Shown piece by piece: positions 53,472-63,089 of a DNA stretch of 64,000 bases (position 1 is its first letter; every line of letters starts with the position of its first letter). The notes beneath the pieces are model-generated. The model did no database searches. It saw nothing but the letters and a program-made list of their open reading frames with translations, and was not told where the DNA came from. Position numbers and translations under genes: made by a program. Origin of the DNA: Microbacterium keratanolyticum (GTDB lineage Bacteria; Actinomycetota; Actinomycetes; Actinomycetales; Microbacteriaceae); contig NZ_JAFBBQ010000001.1 of assembly GCF_016907255.1 (NCBI RefSeq), positions 2,728,001 through 2,792,000 of the forward strand, in the 5' to 3' direction.

Positions 53472-54893
53472 ATGACATCTCCTTCTGCTTCGGTGACCGC
53501 TTCTGACGACCGCGAGAGCGCTGTGGCTGAGGCAGTCGCGACAGGGATCCCTCGCGCACTGGCAGATCTCGGCGATCTCGTGCGCATCCCGGGCATCGCG
53601 TGGCCGTCGTTCGATCAGACCCAGCTCGAGCGCAGTGCCGCCGCCGTGGCGCGCCTCGCCGAGGAGACGGGTGCGTTCGACGAGGTATGCGTCCTGCGGG
53701 CCGGGATCCCCGGAACTGACGAGAAGGGGCAGCCTGCTGTTCTGGCCACGCGCGCCGCCCGAAACGGGAAGCCGACCATTCTGCTCTATGCGCACCATGA
53801 CGTGCAGCCTCCCGGAGACGACGCCCTCTGGGAAAGCCCGCCGTTCGAGCCGACTGTTCGCGACGGACGCATGTACGGGCGCGGTGCCGCGGATGACAAG
53901 GCCGGCGTGATGGCGCACATCGCAGCGATCCGTGCCGTGGGCGAGACGCTGGCAGACGACCTCGATCTGGGCATCACGCTGTTCATCGAGGGGGAGGAGG
54001 AGTACGGTTCGCGCTCCTTCGGACAGTTCCTCGACGACAACACCGACGCGTTGCGGGCGGACGCCATCGTCGTTGCTGACTCCGGCAACTGGGACTCGCA
54101 GACTCCGGGTCTCACCGTGTCACTGCGCGGAGCGGCGCGCTTCACCCTGACGGTGCGCACGCTCGACCACGCATCTCACTCCGGGATGTTCGGCGGCGCG
54201 GTTCCCGACTCGATGATGGCCACGATCCGCCTGCTCGACACGCTGTGGGATGAGAACGGGTCCGTCGCTGTCGAGGGCATGGCTGTCCGAGACGCTGAGA
54301 CACCGGCGTACACGGAAGAGACGCTTCGCTCCGAAGCGGGGCTGCTCGACGGGGTGTCGCCGATCGGAGACGGCAGCATCCTCAGCCGGATCTGGAACAA
54401 GCCGGCGATCACGATCATCGGCATCGACGCGACGAGCGTGGACGCCGCCTCGAACACGCTCTCGCCCTCGACGACGGTCGTCGTCAGCGCGCGCGTCGCC
54501 CCCGGGCAGAGCGCGGAAGATGCGTATGCCGCGATGGAGGCGCACCTGCGGGCGAACGCGCCGTTCGGAGCCGAGCTCACCTTCTCGGATCTCGACCTCG
54601 GCAACGGATTCCTCGTCGACACCGCCGGATGGGCCGTGGGCGCCACCCGTGCGGCGATGAAGGACGCCTACGGTGTCGCACCCGTCGATCTCGGAGTCGG
54701 CGGCTCCATCCCGTTCATCGCGGATCTCGTCGAAAAGTTCCCCGGCGCACAGATCCTGGTGACCGGCGTCGAAGATCCGCACTCGCGTGCGCACAGCCCC
54801 AATGAGTCGCTGCATCTCGATACGTTCCGGCATGCCGTCGGCACGGAGGCGCTTCTGCTGACGCGGATGAACGAGGTCGAGCTCTCCTCCTGA
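53472..54893 (+). CDS. M20-family zinc dipeptidase/peptidase
   Basis: 473 residues. It is a dimeric zinc peptidase related to beta-Ala-His (carnosine) dipeptidases and PepV-like enzymes. Zinc motifs are LLYAHHDVQPP (His), GRGAADDKAGVMAHI (bridging Asp) and FIEGEEEYGS (catalytic Glu and Zn ligand), with a C-terminal His in HSRAHSPNES. The central lid domain contains SLRGAARFTLTVRT. Peptide substrates are unknown. ATG 53472 is chosen because it gives the family N-terminus and follows a -10 element; the longer frame overlaps the divergent gene. Confidence 0.93.
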   Translation: MTSPSASVTASDDRESAVAEAVATGIPRALADLGDLVRIPGIAWPSFDQTQLERSAAAVARLAEETGAFDEVCVLRAGIPGTDEKGQPAVLATRAARNGKPTILLYAHHDVQPPGDDALWESPPFEPTVRDGRMYGRGAADDKAGVMAHIAAIRAVGETLADDLDLGITLFIEGEEEYGSRSFGQFLDDNTDALRADAIVVADSGNWDSQTPGLTVSLRGAARFTLTVRTLDHASHSGMFGGAVPDSMMATIRLLDTLWDENGSVAVEGMAVRDAETPAYTEETLRSEAGLLDGVSPIGDGSILSRIWNKPAITIIGIDATSVDAASNTLSPSTTVVVSARVAPGQSAEDAYAAMEAHLRANAPFGAELTFSDLDLGNGFLVDTAGWAVGATRAAMKDAYGVAPVDLGVGGSIPFIADLVEKFPGAQILVTGVEDPHSRAHSPNESLHLDTFRHAVGTEALLLTRMNEVELSS

Positions 54894-54920
54894 CTCCGCC
54901 CGCTCCGGAGGATCGAACGG

Positions 54921-54926
54921 TAGAAT
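54921..54926 (+). promoter_or_regulatory. -10 element of the Fe-S carrier gene
   Basis: TAGAAT 48 nt before ATG 54975, leaving a leader that carries AAGGAG. Confidence 0.35.
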
Positions 54927-54974
54927 CGAGGCACTGAGTCCGTGGCGCGCGCCGCGGCCGTTCCAAGGAGCACC

Positions 54975-55331
54975 ATGACTGACACCACTGCATCGATCGC
55001 ACCGGCCCACGGCGTCACCCTGAGCGACGCGGCAGCCCTGAAGGTGAAGAGCCTTCTCGAGCAGGAGGGCCGCGATGACCTGCGTCTTCGTGTCGCCGTC
55101 CAGCCCGGCGGCTGCTCGGGTCTGATCTACCAGCTGTACTTCGACGAGCGCTACCTCGAGGGCGACGAGACGGTCGACTTCGATGGCGTGGAGGTCATCA
55201 TCGACAACATGAGTGTTCCGTACCTCGACGGCGCGTCGATCGATTTCAAGGACACGATCTCCGAGCAGGGTTTCACGATCGACAACCCGAACGCGGGCGG
55301 TTCCTGCGCCTGTGGCGACAGCTTCCACTGA
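54975..55331 (+). CDS. erpA: A-type iron-sulfur cluster insertion protein
   Basis: 118 residues. It delivers Fe-S clusters to client proteins. Three conserved cysteines are present: GGCSG and the C-terminal CAC in GGSCACGDSFH. The N-terminus MTDTTASIAPAHG is disordered. RBS AAGGAG is 4 nt before ATG 54975. It lies just upstream of the cytochrome oxidase genes, and the bc1 Rieske protein encoded nearby needs such a cluster, though it is a general assembly factor. Confidence 0.93.
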   Translation: MTDTTASIAPAHGVTLSDAAALKVKSLLEQEGRDDLRLRVAVQPGGCSGLIYQLYFDERYLEGDETVDFDGVEVIIDNMSVPYLDGASIDFKDTISEQGFTIDNPNAGGSCACGDSFH

Positions 55332-55398
55332 TCCCTTAGCACACTCGCAAACTGTGTCCAACCTGCGTGGTTGGCATGAATCGGGTGTGAGGTTGCCC

Positions 55399-55404
55399 TA
55401 GACT
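55399..55404 (+). promoter_or_regulatory. -10 element of the ctaC operon
   Basis: TAGACT with TTGGCA further upstream, although the 22-bp spacing is too long for a normal -35. The leader to GTG 55440 is about 28 nt. Confidence 0.35.
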
Positions 55405-55439
55405 TAGGGGTGCCCTGTCCGCAATCTGAAAGGTGCATC

Positions 55440-56333
55440 GTGCCCTCGAAACGCCGCCTTCGTTGGGTCGCTATTCCGCTGGGAGTAGCGGCAGCTGTGG
55501 CCCTGGCGGGATGTACTCCCACCGAACTCCACGGATTCCTTCCAGGCTTCGTCGAGGACGGAACGCCGGCCACGAACCAGACCGACCGTGTCGCGGCGCT
55601 CTGGGTGAACTCCTGGATCGTCCTCCTTGCCGTCGGCGTGATCACCTGGGCCCTCATGGCCTGGGCCGCGATCGCCTACCGCCGCCGCAAGGGCCAGATC
55701 GGCCTGCCGGTGCAGATGCGCTACAACATGCCGATCGAGATCTTCTACACGGTCGTGCCCTTCATCCTCGTCCTCGGCTTCTTTGCCTTCACCGCTCGTG
55801 ACCAGGCGATCATCGAGACGCAGTACGAAGACCCTGACGTCGAGGTCGTCGCCATCGCCAAGCAGTGGGCATGGGACTTCCAGTACAACGGCGAAGAGAA
55901 GGACAACACAGACGCTGTCTGGAGCATGGGCGTTCAGGCTCAGCCCGACAAGGACGGCAACATCGACCAGGCGGCGCTTCCCACGCTCGTCCTGCCCGTC
56001 GACAAGGAAGTTCGCATCGAGCTTCAGTCGCGCGACGTGATCCACTCGTTCTGGATCATCGACTTCCTTTACAAGAAGGACATGTACATCGGCAAGGACA
56101 ACTCCTGGTCCTTCATCCCCACTCGTGAGGGCACGTACCAGGGCAAGTGTGCGGAGCTCTGTGGTGAATTCCACTCGATGATGCTCTTCAACGTCGAGGT
56201 TGTCAGCGAAGCCGAGTACGAGGATTACCTCGCATCGCTCCGTGAGGCGGGCAACACCGGTGACATCACCGACGCCTATGACCGTCTCTCCAACCTTCCC
56301 GGCACCGGGACCAGCTCCGAGGAAGGGGAGTAA
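55440..56333 (+). CDS. ctaC: Cytochrome c oxidase subunit II (lipoprotein form)
   Basis: 297 residues. The signal peptide ends in a lipobox VALAGC with lipidated C25, as in actinobacterial CtaC. Two transmembrane helices follow (about 55-80 and 96-116), then the cupredoxin domain. The CuA site is complete: [12 protein letters not shown] with C237, C241, H245 and M248, plus an upstream His in VIHSFW. It accepts electrons from the bc1 diheme cytochrome QcrC and passes them to CtaD. GTG 55440 is the start; the frame from 55410 would place extra residues before the signal peptide. Confidence 0.96.
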   Translation: MPSKRRLRWVAIPLGVAAAVALAGCTPTELHGFLPGFVEDGTPATNQTDRVAALWVNSWIVLLAVGVITWALMAWAAIAYRRRKGQIGLPVQMRYNMPIEIFYTVVPFILVLGFFAFTARDQAIIETQYEDPDVEVVAIAKQWAWDFQYNGEEKDNTDAVWSMGVQAQPDKDGNIDQAALPTLVLPVDKEVRIELQSRDVIHSFWIIDFLYKKDMYIGKDNSWSFIPTREGTYQGKCAELCGEFHSMMLFNVEVVSEAEYEDYLASLREAGNTGDITDAYDRLSNLPGTGTSSEEGE

Positions 56334-56338
56334 GGATC

Positions 56339-58066
56339 ATGACGACAACTCTTCCGGGCACCACTGAGGCGCAGCCGCGCCCCACGACGCTCCCGCCGCG
56401 ACAGGCCGCTCTCCTCTCTTCCACTCGTGTGGAGGAGAAGGGCAACCTGATCGTCAAGTGGATCACCTCCACAGACCACAAGACGATCGGATACATGTAT
56501 CTGATCGCCTCCGTGATCTTCTTCCTGCTCGGTGGTGTGATGGCGCTTGTCATCCGTGCTGAGCTGTTCGCTCCCGGCATGCAGATCGTGCCGACGAAGG
56601 AGCAGTACAACCAGCTGTTCACGATGCACGGCACGATCATGCTGCTCATGTTCGCGACGCCGCTCTTCGCTGGTTTCGCGAATGCGATCCTGCCGCTGCA
56701 GCTCGGTGCGCCCGATGTGGCGTTCCCCCGTCTGAACGCCTTCGCGTTCTGGCTGTTCTCCTTCGGCTCGATCATCGCGGTCGCGGGCTTCCTGACGCCC
56801 CAGGGTGCGGCATCCTTCGGATGGTTCGCCTACCAGCCGCTGGCCAACGCCTCGTTCTCGCCAGGAGCCGGTGGAAACCTCTGGATGCTCGGTCTGGGCA
56901 TCTCCGGTTTCGGAACGATCCTCGGCGCGGTGAACTTCATCACGACCGTGATCACGATGCGCGCTCCGGGTATGACGATGTGGCGCATGCCGATCTTCTC
57001 CTGGAACACGCTGGTCACCAGCCTCCTCATCCTGATGGCGTTCCCCGTGCTCGCCGCTGCGATCCTCTCGGCGGCAGCTGACCGTGTGCTCGGCGCTCAC
57101 ATCTTCGACCCGGCCAACGGCGGTGTGCTCCTCTGGCAGCACCTCTTCTGGTTCTTCGGTCACCCCGAGGTCTACATCATCGCGCTGCCGTTCTTCGGCA
57201 TCGTCTCCGAGATCTTCCCGGTCTTCAGCCGTAAGCCGATCTTCGGATACAAGACTCTCGTCTACGCGACCATCGCGATCGCTGCGCTGTCCGTTGCCGT
57301 GTGGGCTCACCACATGTACGTCACCGGATCGGTTCTGCTTCCGTTCTTCGCGCTCATGACGATGCTCATCGCGGTTCCGACCGGTGTGAAGATCTTCAAC
57401 TGGATCGGCACCATGTGGCGAGGTTCGGTGACCTTCGAGTCGCCGATGGTCTTCTCGCTGGGCTTCCTCGTGTCGTTCGTTTTCGGTGGTCTGACCGGCG
57501 TCATCCTGGCGTCGCCGCCGCTGGACTTCTTCCTCTCTGACTCGTACTTCGTGGTCGCGCACTTCCACTACGTCGTCTTCGGCACCGTGGTGTTCGCGAT
57601 GTTCGCAGGCTTCTACTTCTGGTGGCCGAAGTGGACCGGTCGAATGCTCAATGAGCGTCTCGCCTACGTGCACTTCTGGCTGCTGTTCATCGGCTTCCAC
57701 ATGACGTTCCTCATTCAGCACTGGCTGGGTGTCGACGGCATGCCCCGCCGTTACGCGGACTACTCCGAGTTCGACAACTGGACGTGGCAGAACCAGGTCT
57801 CGACGATCGGTGCGATCATCCTCGGCGCCTCGATGCTGCCGTTCTTCCTCAACGTGTGGATCACGGCGCGCAAGGCTCCGAAGGTCACGGTCAACGACCC
57901 GTGGGGCTATGGCGCATCGCTTGAGTGGGCGACCTCCTGCCCGCCGCCGCGTCACAACTTCACGTCGATCCCGCGTATCCGCAGCGAGCGCCCCGCGTTC
58001 GATTTGAACCACCCGGAGGCTGCAGAGCACCCGGTCGCGGCCGCTGGTGAAGGAAAGGCCCACTAA
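56339..58066 (+). CDS. ctaD: Cytochrome c oxidase subunit I
   Basis: 575 residues with 12 transmembrane helices. It holds heme a and the heme a3-CuB centre where O2 is reduced. Ligand motifs are [23 protein letters not shown] (CuB His cross-linked to Tyr), WAHHMYVTG and [18 protein letters not shown] precedes ATG 56339. The C-terminal tail is cytoplasmic and rich in Pro/Glu. Its stop overlaps the ctaF ATG. Confidence 0.98.
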   Translation: MTTTLPGTTEAQPRPTTLPPRQAALLSSTRVEEKGNLIVKWITSTDHKTIGYMYLIASVIFFLLGGVMALVIRAELFAPGMQIVPTKEQYNQLFTMHGTIMLLMFATPLFAGFANAILPLQLGAPDVAFPRLNAFAFWLFSFGSIIAVAGFLTPQGAASFGWFAYQPLANASFSPGAGGNLWMLGLGISGFGTILGAVNFITTVITMRAPGMTMWRMPIFSWNTLVTSLLILMAFPVLAAAILSAAADRVLGAHIFDPANGGVLLWQHLFWFFGHPEVYIIALPFFGIVSEIFPVFSRKPIFGYKTLVYATIAIAALSVAVWAHHMYVTGSVLLPFFALMTMLIAVPTGVKIFNWIGTMWRGSVTFESPMVFSLGFLVSFVFGGLTGVILASPPLDFFLSDSYFVVAHFHYVVFGTVVFAMFAGFYFWWPKWTGRMLNERLAYVHFWLLFIGFHMTFLIQHWLGVDGMPRRYADYSEFDNWTWQNQVSTIGAIILGASMLPFFLNVWITARKAPKVTVNDPWGYGASLEWATSCPPPRHNFTSIPRIRSERPAFDLNHPEAAEHPVAAAGEGKAH

Positions 58067-58500
58067 TGCGCTCCAACGTTGTTCTCTGGTGGCTCCTCGC
58101 GATCTTCTTCCTGATCGTCACCGCGGTGTACGTGGGATGGAACCTCGCGACGTACACGGATCTTCCGTTCGTCAACGCCGTGGAATGGGTCGGCACCATC
58201 GCCCTGCTCTTCTCGGCGCTGATGTCAGCGATGATCGGCTTCTACCTGTCGCGTACGCATAAGGCGCAGGGTGGCGAGCTTCCGGAAGACATCCTCACTG
58301 CGGACATCGACGACGGAGACCCTGAGCTCGGCGAGTTCAGCCCGTGGTCCTGGTGGCCGATCGTTCTCGCCGGTTCCGCAGCGGTTTTCGTTGTCGGTCT
58401 CGCTGTCGGACACTTCCTGCTCCCGATGGGTCTCGCACTCTTCGTCGTCGCAATCGTCGGCTGGGTGTACGAGTACTACCGCGGACACTTCGCACGCTGA
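58066..58500 (+). CDS. ctaF: Cytochrome c oxidase subunit IV (actinobacterial)
   Basis: 144 residues with four membrane helices (about 5-25, 39-61, 96-115, 119-135) and a charged central loop. This is the actinobacterial subunit IV found with aa3 oxidases of bc1-aa3 supercomplexes. The start overlaps the ctaD stop (TAATG). A TTCG-capped terminator ends the operon at 58513-58548. Confidence 0.93.
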   Translation: MRSNVVLWWLLAIFFLIVTAVYVGWNLATYTDLPFVNAVEWVGTIALLFSALMSAMIGFYLSRTHKAQGGELPEDILTADIDDGDPELGEFSPWSWWPIVLAGSAAVFVVGLAVGHFLLPMGLALFVVAIVGWVYEYYRGHFAR

Positions 58501-58512
58501 TCACAGCATCAC

Positions 58513-58548
58513 AAGAAGGGCTCCTGGCTTCGGCCAGGAGCCCTTCTT
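58513..58548 (+). terminator. Terminator of the ctaC-ctaD-ctaF operon
   Basis: A perfect 16-bp stem AAGAAGGGCTCCTGGC/GCCAGGAGCCCTTCTT with a TTCG tetraloop. It is between convergent genes and can work in both directions. Confidence 0.85.
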
Positions 58549-58598
58549 CGTTGTACGGGAACCCGAGCGCGGGGGGCGGGGAACGCTGGCGGTGCGGG

Positions 58599-59018
58599 CT
58601 ACGCGTGGGTGCGAATCCGCGGCACTCCGGTCGTCGGATCGACAGGGAAACGGAAGACGCCCTCGATGTTCTCGATCGGATAGCCTTCACGCACCCAGTA
58701 CTCGTAGCCGCCGATCATCTCGCGCACGCTGTAGCCGAGCTCAGAGAATGCCAGTGCGCCCTTGGCGCCGGCGTTGCAGCCCGGACTCCAGCAGTACACG
58801 ATCACCTCGGCGTCACGGGGGATCTCTAAGGGAGCTCGTGCAGGGATCTCGCTGTAGTGCATGTGAACTGCTCCGGCGACGCGTCCCTGCGCCCAGGCCT
58901 CGGAGGACCGGACGTCGATGATGACAGGTGATTCGCCCCGACGTTGCGCCAGGTACACGTCCCCCGGGTCCGTCTCGTAGGCGAGCTTGGCAGCGAAGTA
59001 TGAGGCGCGATCGATCAT
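58599..59018 (-). CDS. Rhodanese-like domain protein
   Basis: 139 residues from ATG 59018; ATG 59048 is an alternative. The fold reads VIIDVRSSEAWAQGRVAGAVHMHYSEIPAR with the active Cys in VIVYCWSPGCNAGAKGA, a loop longer than in typical single-domain rhodaneses. It may be a sulfurtransferase or persulfide carrier. It lies between the two oxidase gene blocks and is transcribed against ctaF. TACGCT 6 nt before ATG 59018 suggests a leaderless transcript. Confidence 0.85.
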   Translation of the reverse strand: MIDRASYFAAKLAYETDPGDVYLAQRRGESPVIIDVRSSEAWAQGRVAGAVHMHYSEIPARAPLEIPRDAEVIVYCWSPGCNAGAKGALAFSELGYSVREMIGGYEYWVREGYPIENIEGVFRFPVDPTTGVPRIRTHA

Positions 59019-59024
59019 GCAATC

Positions 59025-59030
59025 AGCGTA
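59025..59030 (-). promoter_or_regulatory. -10 element for leaderless rhodanese gene
   Basis: On the minus strand TACGCT, then 6 nt (GATTGC), then ATG 59018. Confidence 0.4.
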
Positions 59031-59048
59031 GGCCGTGCGCGTGAGCAT

Positions 59049-59294
59049 GTTACGACGTTGAGTTCATGTGACTGACGTGTGCCCGCTCGGTGTGGCGTGC
59101 GCGACCGCCACACCGCCTTGCCGCCGGTACCTAGAAGCGATCGCCGACCTAAGAGCGGAGGCGATGTAGGAGCGGTGATCACGCAGGACCGGCGCCGGCT
59201 GTGACCGGCAGTGGCGGCCGGTGCACACCTGACTGTGTCGTCGCAGCAGGGAACACGTGCGAGCTTCGCGAATGGACCAGCGTCCTATCGGGCG
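59049..59294. other. Intergenic gap without a recognisable gene
   Basis: About 300 bp separate the rhodanese start from the qcrB end. I see no coding frame with an RBS or family signature, no repeat and no RNA gene. It probably holds only the rhodanese promoter and the qcrB terminator at 59295-59337. Confidence 0.6.
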
Positions 59295-59337
59295 AACGCT
59301 GAAGGCCCCGTCCAAAACGGACGGGGCCTTCAGCGTT
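59295..59337 (-). terminator. Terminator of the ctaE-qcrCAB operon
   Basis: A perfect 19-bp stem AACGCTGAAGGCCCCGTCC and complement around a 5-nt loop, ending 14 nt past the qcrB stop on the minus strand. There is no U-tract. Confidence 0.8.
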
Positions 59338-59351
59338 GCGGGGGAGCGGAG

Positions 59352-61160
59352 TTACTCGCCACCCTCCGTGTTCTTCTTGCGAGGCTTCTTCACGGGCTCG
59401 GTCGCGATGACCGAGCTGGGCGTGTTCGGCGTCTCGCCGATGTGCTCGTCAGCTGCAGCGATCTGGTCTTCGGAGACACCAGCGCGCTGGTGGGCCTCGA
59501 GGACCTCCTGAGCGGCCGTCTCGTCCGTGTGCTCTACCGCGTGGTGAGCGTGAGCGTCAGCCGCGTCGACCTCAGCCTGCGTGAGCGGGGAGAGGCGGTC
59601 CTCGAAGAACCAGCGCGACAGCGCCGAACGGACGTTCTCGGTCCACGGGATGCGTCCCTTGGCGTTCGGGCGCACAACCAGAGGCTCGTACGTGTCGATA
59701 TCGATGAGCTTCCAGCGGTCGTAGACGTCGACCGGCTGGTGAACCTCGATGAACTCGCCACCGGGGAGACGGACGATGCGGCCCGACTCGTAACCGTGCA
59801 GAACGATCTCGCGATCCTTCTTCTGCAGCGCGATGCAGATGCGCTTCGTGACGAAGTATCCGATCACCGGTCCCGCGAAGAGCAGGATCTGCAGAGCAAG
59901 GATCACGCCCTCCATGGTGAGCATGAAGTGAGTAGCCATCAGGTCGGAGGATGCCGCGGCCCAGAGAACTGCGTAGAAGATCATTCCGGCCACACCGATC
60001 GCCGTACGCGTCGCGGCGTTGCGCGGACGCTGTGCGATGTGGTGCTCGCGCTTGTCACCCGTGATCCACGCCTCGAGGAAGGGGTAGATCGCGACGGCCA
60101 CGATGAAGAGACCGAGGACGAGCACGGGAACGATGATTCCGAACGACCAGGTGTGGTTGAGGAACACGACATCCCAGTTCGACGGAGCGAGACGCAGCGC
60201 GCCATCCGCGAAGCCGATGTACCAGTCAGGCTGAGTACCGGCCGAAATGGGGGACGGGTCGTAGGGGCCGTAATCCCAGAACGGAAGGATCTGGAAGAAC
60301 GACGCGATCAGCACGATCACACCGAAGACGATGAACAGGTAGCCACCCATCTTCGACATGTACACGGGCATCATCGGGTAGCCCACGACGTTGTCGTTCG
60401 TGCGGCCGGGGCCTGCGAACTGCGTGTGCTTGTTGATGATCATGAGCATGAGGTGCACCGCGACGAACGCGATCACCAGCAGCGGCAGGATCAGGATGTG
60501 CAGTGTGTACAGGCGCCCGACGATGTCGGTACCCGGGAACTCGCCACCGAAGAGCAGGAAGGACGTCCAGGTGCCGATGACCGGCAGACCCTTGATCATT
60601 CCGTCGATGATGCGGAGACCGTTGCCCGAGAGCAGGTCGTCGGGGAGCGAGTAGCCCGTGAATCCCTCGGCGAGAGCCAGGATGAACAGCACGAAGCCGA
60701 TCACCCAGTTCAGCTCACGCGGCTTGCGGAACGCGCCGGTGAAGAAGACGCGCAGCATGTGCACGCCGATGCCGGCGATGAACACGAGAGCTGCCCAGTG
60801 GTGGATCTGACGGACCAGGAGCCCACCGCGCACGTCGAAGGAGATACGCAGAGCGGACTCGAAGGCCGCCGTCATCTCCATGCCGCGCATGGGAGGGAAC
60901 GCACCCGTGTAGTGGGTGGTAGCCATCGATGCCTGGAAGAAGAAGGTCAGGAAGGTACCCGACAGCAGCACGACGACGAAGCTCCACAGGGCGATCTCGC
61001 CGAGCATGAACGACCAGTGGTCAGGGAAGATCTTGCGACCCAGTTCCTTGACGAAGCCGGAGATGCTGGTGCGCTCGTCGATGTAGTTCGAGGCGGCACC
61101 GACGAAGCGGCCGCCGAGCGGCTTAGTCTTCGTCTCTTCGCGGACGGTTGAGGTACTCAA
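59352..61160 (-). CDS. qcrB: Cytochrome bc1 complex cytochrome b subunit
   Basis: 602 residues. It has the usual eight helices of cytochrome b plus an actinobacterial C-terminal extension of roughly 100 residues rich in Ala/Glu/His. Heme b ligands are the His pairs in RQIHHWAALVFIAGIGVHMLR and LYTLHILILPLLVIAFVAVHLML; the quinol site has PDWYIGF in place of PEWY. The start is TTG 61160, overlapping the qcrA stop as TTGA, and no ATG or GTG lies nearby. In relatives this subunit is the target of Q203-type inhibitors. Confidence 0.97.
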   Translation of the reverse strand: MSTSTVREETKTKPLGGRFVGAASNYIDERTSISGFVKELGRKIFPDHWSFMLGEIALWSFVVVLLSGTFLTFFFQASMATTHYTGAFPPMRGMEMTAAFESALRISFDVRGGLLVRQIHHWAALVFIAGIGVHMLRVFFTGAFRKPRELNWVIGFVLFILALAEGFTGYSLPDDLLSGNGLRIIDGMIKGLPVIGTWTSFLLFGGEFPGTDIVGRLYTLHILILPLLVIAFVAVHLMLMIINKHTQFAGPGRTNDNVVGYPMMPVYMSKMGGYLFIVFGVIVLIASFFQILPFWDYGPYDPSPISAGTQPDWYIGFADGALRLAPSNWDVVFLNHTWSFGIIVPVLVLGLFIVAVAIYPFLEAWITGDKREHHIAQRPRNAATRTAIGVAGMIFYAVLWAAASSDLMATHFMLTMEGVILALQILLFAGPVIGYFVTKRICIALQKKDREIVLHGYESGRIVRLPGGEFIEVHQPVDVYDRWKLIDIDTYEPLVVRPNAKGRIPWTENVRSALSRWFFEDRLSPLTQAEVDAADAHAHHAVEHTDETAAQEVLEAHQRAGVSEDQIAAADEHIGETPNTPSSVIATEPVKKPRKKNTEGGE

Positions 61161-62233
61161 TGGCGCTCCCAGAAGCTAGGGCCGACGGGTTCGTGGAAGT
61201 CGCTCTGCGCGACGAGGTAGCCCTCGTCATCGACAGCAATCGGCAGCTGCGGCAGCGGACGAGCTGCCGGGCCGAAGATGACCTTGGCGTGCTCCGTCAC
61301 ATCGAACTGCGACTGGTGGCACGGGCACAGCAGGTGGTGGGTCTGCTGCTCGTACAGGGCAACAGGGCAGCCGACGTGCGTGCAGACCTTGGAGTACGCG
61401 ACGATGCCGTCGTACGACCAGCTCTTGCGCTCTTCGCTCTCGATGAGCTGCTCTGGGCGCAGACGCATCAGTAGAACGATCGCCTTCGCCTTCTCTTCGA
61501 GGTAGCCGTCGTGGTGGCTGAGCTCGGAGAGCGGCTCGGGAATCACGTGCACGGCGTTGCCGAGCTGCACATCCGCTGCACGGATGGGAGTGCCGTCGGG
61601 GTCCCGGGCAAGACGCATGCCTTCTCGCCACATCGTGTGGCTCAGCAGTGCCACGGGGTCACCCGCAATCGGGTTCTCCGGCGTGTTGAACGGAGCGAGT
61701 CCGCGGAACAGCGTGATGCCGGGAACAACCGATGCCACGAGTGCGGCGATCAGGGAGTTGCGGATCATCGTGCGGCGTCCGAAACCGGACTCCTCGTTGG
61801 CGTCAGCGAACGCCTTGATCGCTGCTTCGCGAGTGGCGTCCTTACCGCGAGTCGGGTGACGCTCCTCGATGTACTCCTTGTCCGACATGATCGCCTTGGA
61901 CCAGTGGATCGCGCCGATACCGATCGCCAGAAGGGCGAAAGCGATTCCGATGCCGATGAACATGTTGTTGTGTCGGACATCGATCAGCGCGCCGCTCTCG
62001 ATCGGGAACAGCATGTAGGCGGCAACCGCCCAGATGCTGCCGGCGACCGACAGGTAGAACAGGGTGTAGACCGTGCGGACCGCGGCCTTCATGGCCTTCG
62101 GGTCCTTGTCGGTCATCCGCTCGCGATGCGGCGGGAGACCCGGGTTCTGCACGGGATCGCTGACTGCGACGCCCAGCCCGGGGGAGGGCTGGTAGGCCCT
62201 GTCAAGAGCCTTCGAGTCGTCGTCGTTTGCCAT
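61157..62233 (-). CDS. qcrA: Cytochrome bc1 complex Rieske iron-sulfur subunit
   Basis: 358 residues. Three N-terminal membrane helices (about 56-78, 90-110, 155-177), typical of actinobacterial Rieske proteins, precede the Rieske domain with CTHVGC and CPCHQS supplying the 2Fe-2S ligands (2 Cys, 2 His). A twin-Arg-like GRRTMIRNSL precedes helix 3, consistent with Tat-assisted insertion. ATG 62233 follows GAGGAGC at good spacing; the frame from 62293 overlaps qcrC. The gene order ctaE-qcrC-qcrA-qcrB is the actinobacterial standard. Confidence 0.97.
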   Translation of the reverse strand: MANDDDSKALDRAYQPSPGLGVAVSDPVQNPGLPPHRERMTDKDPKAMKAAVRTVYTLFYLSVAGSIWAVAAYMLFPIESGALIDVRHNNMFIGIGIAFALLAIGIGAIHWSKAIMSDKEYIEERHPTRGKDATREAAIKAFADANEESGFGRRTMIRNSLIAALVASVVPGITLFRGLAPFNTPENPIAGDPVALLSHTMWREGMRLARDPDGTPIRAADVQLGNAVHVIPEPLSELSHHDGYLEEKAKAIVLLMRLRPEQLIESEERKSWSYDGIVAYSKVCTHVGCPVALYEQQTHHLLCPCHQSQFDVTEHAKVIFGPAARPLPQLPIAVDDEGYLVAQSDFHEPVGPSFWERH

Positions 62234-62268
62234 GGTGCTCCTCGTACGTTCCTCTTCGATGTAGTTCG

Positions 62269-63069
62269 TCAGTTGGACTTCGCGGTGATCCATACGGTCA
62301 CGGCGATGAGCGCGCCGATACCGAAGATCCAGATGAACAGACCCTCAGACACAGGTCCGAGTGATCCGAGCGTGAAGCCACCGACCTGCACAGCCTGCTG
62401 CTGGAACAGGAGTGCCGAGATGATGTCGCGCTTGTCTTCCGGCGAGAGGTTGGTGTCGCTGAAGACGGGCATGTTCTGCGGTCCGGTCGCCATCGCGGCG
62501 TACAGGTGCAGTGCGCTGGTGTTGGCGAGCGATGGAGCCCACTTGCCCTCGGTCAGAGCGCCACCGGCTGCGGCGACGTTGTGGCACATCGCGCAGTTGA
62601 TGCGGAACAGCTCCGCACCGTGTGCGATGTCGCCTTCGCCGTCGAGGATGCGCTCCTCCGGGTAGCTGGGACCCGGGGCGATCGTCTGCACGAAGGCCGC
62701 GATCGACTCGATCTGCTCTTGGGTGAACTGCGGCTGCTTCTGAGGAGCCTGCGGTCCACTCATCTGCATGGGCATGCGGCCCGTCGACATCTGGAACTCG
62801 ACGGCGAGCTCGCCAACGCCGTACAGGCTCGGCCCATCGGGCGTTCCCTGCAGGTCGAGTCCGTGACAGGTGGCGCAGTTGGCCTGGAAGAGCTTCTCGC
62901 CTTCTTCTGCCGAGACCTGCGCGGTGACGCTGGTCTGCTCGGTCGTTGCGAACGCCGCGGATGCTCCGGCGTACACACCGCCGGTGATCAGGAGGCCTGC
63001 TCCAATGAGGGCTGCTGCAGCCAGCGGGCTGCGGCGACCGTTGGAGCGGCGCTTCTTCTCTCGTGCCAT
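62269..63069 (-). CDS. qcrC: Cytochrome bc1 complex diheme cytochrome c subunit
   Basis: 266 residues. An N-terminal helix (about 15-40) exports and anchors the protein; two c-type domains follow with heme sites C65-A-T-C68-H69 and CAMCH (near 160). A C-terminal helix (about 240-262) adds a second anchor. The two hemes pass electrons straight to CtaC, replacing a soluble cytochrome c. ATG 63069 has GGAGCTGAT 7 nt upstream; GTG 63087 is an alternative. It precedes qcrA with 35 nt between them. Confidence 0.96.
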   Translation of the reverse strand: MAREKKRRSNGRRSPLAAAALIGAGLLITGGVYAGASAAFATTEQTSVTAQVSAEEGEKLFQANCATCHGLDLQGTPDGPSLYGVGELAVEFQMSTGRMPMQMSGPQAPQKQPQFTQEQIESIAAFVQTIAPGPSYPEERILDGEGDIAHGAELFRINCAMCHNVAAAGGALTEGKWAPSLANTSALHLYAAMATGPQNMPVFSDTNLSPEDKRDIISALLFQQQAVQVGGFTLGSLGPVSEGLFIWIFGIGALIAVTVWITAKSN

Positions 63070-63089
63070 CTCGGGGATCAGCTCCACTC

